64,000 nt of DNA. It comes from Staphylococcus hyicus. Lineage in GTDB: Bacteria; Bacillota; Bacilli; Staphylococcales; Staphylococcaceae. Under the pieces are notes generated by a model. That model saw nothing but the letters and a program-made list of their open reading frames with translations. It searched no databases and was not told the origin of the DNA. The stretch lies in contig NZ_CP008747.1 in NCBI RefSeq assembly GCF_000816085.1, positions 1,798,001 through 1,862,000 of the forward strand, written 5' to 3'. Shown piece after piece: positions 62,324-64,000 of this stretch. Positions within the stretch are counted from its first letter, which is position 1; each line of letters opens with the position of its first letter. A program made the translations under genes and the position numbers.

Positions 62324-63232
62324 TTAACTAACAATTTGCCAAAATATACCTGCAATAAATAAGCCTAAACTAGCAAAAACAGGTATAAATGCCGTCCAAT
62401 GTGCCTTCTCAAGTTGGGATTCGTCAATTGTATCACTACGTTCTTGTTGAAGTCTTAACATCTTCTTTTTATATGCAAGTTGGCCCTTTTTATCCCGTGC
62501 TTTAAAACCACGAATAAGCGTATTATAACGGTTGACAACGTGGTTGACTTCACCATATTCTATCATTTCGCCATAATGAATCCATATGGCTTTATCACAC
62601 ATGTTTTTAATTTGTGCTGCAGAATGAGACACAAAGAATATCGTTTTCCCTTGTTGTTGCAATTCTTTCATTTTCGAAATACATTTATTCGCAAATGTTT
62701 CATCTCCAACCGATAAAGCTTCATCAACAATTAATACATCTGGATTGGTGTGAATCGCAATAGAAAACCCTAATCGTGCTTTCATTCCACTTGAATAACT
62801 TTTAATCGGTTGATATATAAACTCATCTAGCTCTGAGAACGCGACAATAGCATCAAAAACATCATTGATTTCTTTAGATGACATGCCATGCATCAAACAT
62901 TTATATCGAATATTTTCCTCACCTGTAAAATCATTTTTTAACCCAGCTGATATCGCAATGAGAGAGGATTTTCCATTGATATCAACAGCGCCTCGTGACG
63001 GAATTAACACTTCAGCCAGAATATTAGAAAGCGTTGATTTACCTGAACCGTTCAAGCCTATGAGCCCAACAGACGTCCCCTCTTCAACTTCAAAAGAAAC
63101 ATCATATAACGCATAATAAGGCTTCGGTTTATAAAAATATCCAAATGATAAAAGCGAAATGATTTTACTGATTTTATTATTATTCAAATCATAAATTTTT
63201 GATACATGGTCAACTTTAACTTTGTACGTCAT
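62324..63232 (-). CDS. TagH-like ABC ATPase for glycan/teichoic acid export
   Basis: 302-aa ATPase: Walker A GLNGSGKST, signature YSSGMKARLGF, Walker B VLIVDEALSVGDE, H-loop FVSHS. The N-terminus (VDHVSKIYDLNNNKISKI, then YYALYDVSFEVEEGTSVGLIG) is that of polysaccharide/teichoic acid exporters (TagH, Wzt). A C-terminal transmembrane helix (about 280-300) follows a charged region (KKKMLRLQQERSD). S. aureus TagH as I recall it is about 264 aa without this tail; Bacillus TagH is longer with one. No permease (TagG-like) is within the window. Confidence 0.87.
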   Translation of the reverse strand: MTYKVKVDHVSKIYDLNNNKISKIISLLSFGYFYKPKPYYALYDVSFEVEEGTSVGLIGLNGSGKSTLSNILAEVLIPSRGAVDINGKSSLIAISAGLKNDFTGEENIRYKCLMHGMSSKEINDVFDAIVAFSELDEFIYQPIKSYSSGMKARLGFSIAIHTNPDVLIVDEALSVGDETFANKCISKMKELQQQGKTIFFVSHSAAQIKNMCDKAIWIHYGEMIEYGEVNHVVNRYNTLIRGFKARDKKGQLAYKKKMLRLQQERSDTIDESQLEKAHWTAFIPVFASLGLFIAGIFWQIVS

Positions 63233-63251
63233 GTCATCACCTTGTTTAATC

Positions 63252-64000
63252 TTATTTTTCCGAGTTAAAACGCGCTACATTCATTTTTATTTGTTTAAAG
63301 CCATCTATATAATGTTCAAAATCTTCGAGATGTGTACGAATAATGTCACTATCTTGATCCATCATGCTATTTTCTTCGGTAAATGCCCATATCGCTTTAC
63401 CGCTACCTTTATAATCACTTAATTTAGAAGGGATATATGGGTTAAGTGGTTTAATACCCTTTGTATGTGCATCAAATAATAATAAGCCATCTAAAAGCGT
63501 GGTTATATTTAAAAATTCAAAGTAACCTACTAATGAATGTAAGACGATATAATCATTAAAATCACTATTTCGATGAAGAACTTTGACATTTCCTTTCAAA
63601 TTTGTAAAACAATGAATTTTAAAATTCGTCTCACCTTTAGCTTCTAAATATTTACAAACTAATTCTATTTCATTAAAACCGCGAGTTTCATAAAAATTTC
63701 CAAAATAACCTAAGTTAATGACATCTGGATCAACATTGTAATGTGTCATTTCTTTACGATAATCAGATTTTAAAGGAACCGGATGGCGTGAAATCACTGC
63801 TCTATCACGAATAGATTGTTTTAGTGTTTCATCAAAACGTGCAATCATATACTCCAATTGGTTTTCATTCGTAAAGATTAGTTCATTTGCGCCTGACAGT
63901 GCTAATAGTTCACAGACATTAAAAACGTTATCATCGACTAAATCTCTAAGTTCCGGTTTTAATAATATTTTTACCTTTTCAATGTATGCTTCGTCTTCAA
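63252..64000 (-). CDS. Glycosyltransferase-like protein, 5' end outside the window
   Basis: The frame stays open from its stop at 63252 to the window edge, so the start lies beyond 64000; at least 249 residues are visible. Stretches such as ANELIFTNENQLEYMIARFDE and VISRHPVPLKSDYRKEM with VINLGYFGNFYETRGFNEIEL resemble GT-B glycosyltransferases that scan for a nucleotide sugar. An ATG- or TTG-like start at 63857 would give only 201 aa and is rejected, because coding sequence continues upstream. Substrate and product unknown; same strand as the TagH-like ATPase, 19 bp ahead of it. Confidence 0.75.
   Translation of the reverse strand, partial: EDEAYIEKVKILLKPELRDLVDDNVFNVCELLALSGANELIFTNENQLEYMIARFDETLKQSIRDRAVISRHPVPLKSDYRKEMTHYNVDPDVINLGYFGNFYETRGFNEIELVCKYLEAKGETNFKIHCFTNLKGNVKVLHRNSDFNDYIVLHSLVGYFEFLNITTLLDGLLLFDAHTKGIKPLNPYIPSKLSDYKGSGKAIWAFTEENSMMDQDSDIIRTHLEDFEHYIDGFKQIKMNVARFNSEK

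Overview
The window is low-GC Firmicutes chromosome and almost certainly Staphylococcus. Gene content and order follow the known staphylococcal backbone: pyc-ftsW-ylaN, typA, potABCD, pdhABCD, def, rpoY-rnjA, ktrA, cydAB, ptsHI, auxA, ykoEDC, the purEKCSQLFMNHD operon, folD and qoxABCD. Several features differ from S. aureus as I remember it: a Bacillus-type Fe-S PurF, hmp between folD and the qox locus, an OYE-family enzyme beside typA, a superantigen-like gene between rnjA and ktrA, and a glycan-export cluster after qoxD. This suggests a species outside the S. aureus/S. epidermidis groups, perhaps the S. hyicus/S. intermedius lineage; that placement is inference only.

Layout. Bases 1-6,360 hold pyruvate carboxylase, the division protein FtsW and the ylaN/ylaL/ylaI group. 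Bases 6,550-11,763 hold an OYE-like flavin oxidoreductase, the ribosome GTPase TypA, a small membrane protein, an inositol-monophosphatase-family enzyme and YktB. Bases 11,811-18,629 hold two DUF4064-type membrane proteins (one the likely AuxB), the spermidine/putrescine ABC transporter potABCD with its XRE-cupin regulator, and a UPF0223 protein. Bases 18,709-27,866 hold the pyruvate dehydrogenase operon, a YkyA lipoprotein, peptide deformylase, a hypothetical protein, and RNA polymerase epsilon with RNase J1. Bases 27,867-29,250 are an accessory stretch with a secreted superantigen-like beta-grasp protein. Bases 29,251-38,368 hold K+ channel regulator KtrA, cytochrome bd oxidase, a glutaredoxin, the general PTS enzymes, an rRNA methyltransferase and AuxA. 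Bases 38,692-42,075 hold a tiny charged protein behind a sigma-B-like promoter and a TPP-riboswitch-controlled ECF transporter. Bases 42,276-53,453 are the ten-gene purine operon, divergent from folD across a PurR-type operator. Bases 54,668-60,799 hold flavohemoglobin, a small secreted Ig-like protein and the aa3-type quinol oxidase qoxABCD. Bases 60,878-64,000 hold a glycosyltransferase, a TagH-like ABC ATPase and a glycosyltransferase that runs off the window.

Function. This is largely central metabolism and respiration. Pyruvate is fed to oxaloacetate (Pyc) or acetyl-CoA (Pdh); two alternative quinol oxidases (bd and aa3) plus Hmp cover oxygen and nitric oxide stress; HPr/EI drive sugar uptake. 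Purine and one-carbon metabolism (FolD) share a control region. Cell-envelope functions recur (FtsW, AuxA, AuxB, glycan export). No tRNA, rRNA, CRISPR array, intact insertion sequence or prophage was seen. The most unusual items are the short superantigen-like gene, the PurF type, the dyad arrays upstream of pdhA and hmp, and the right-edge glycan cluster. I found no convincing wholly new multi-gene system.
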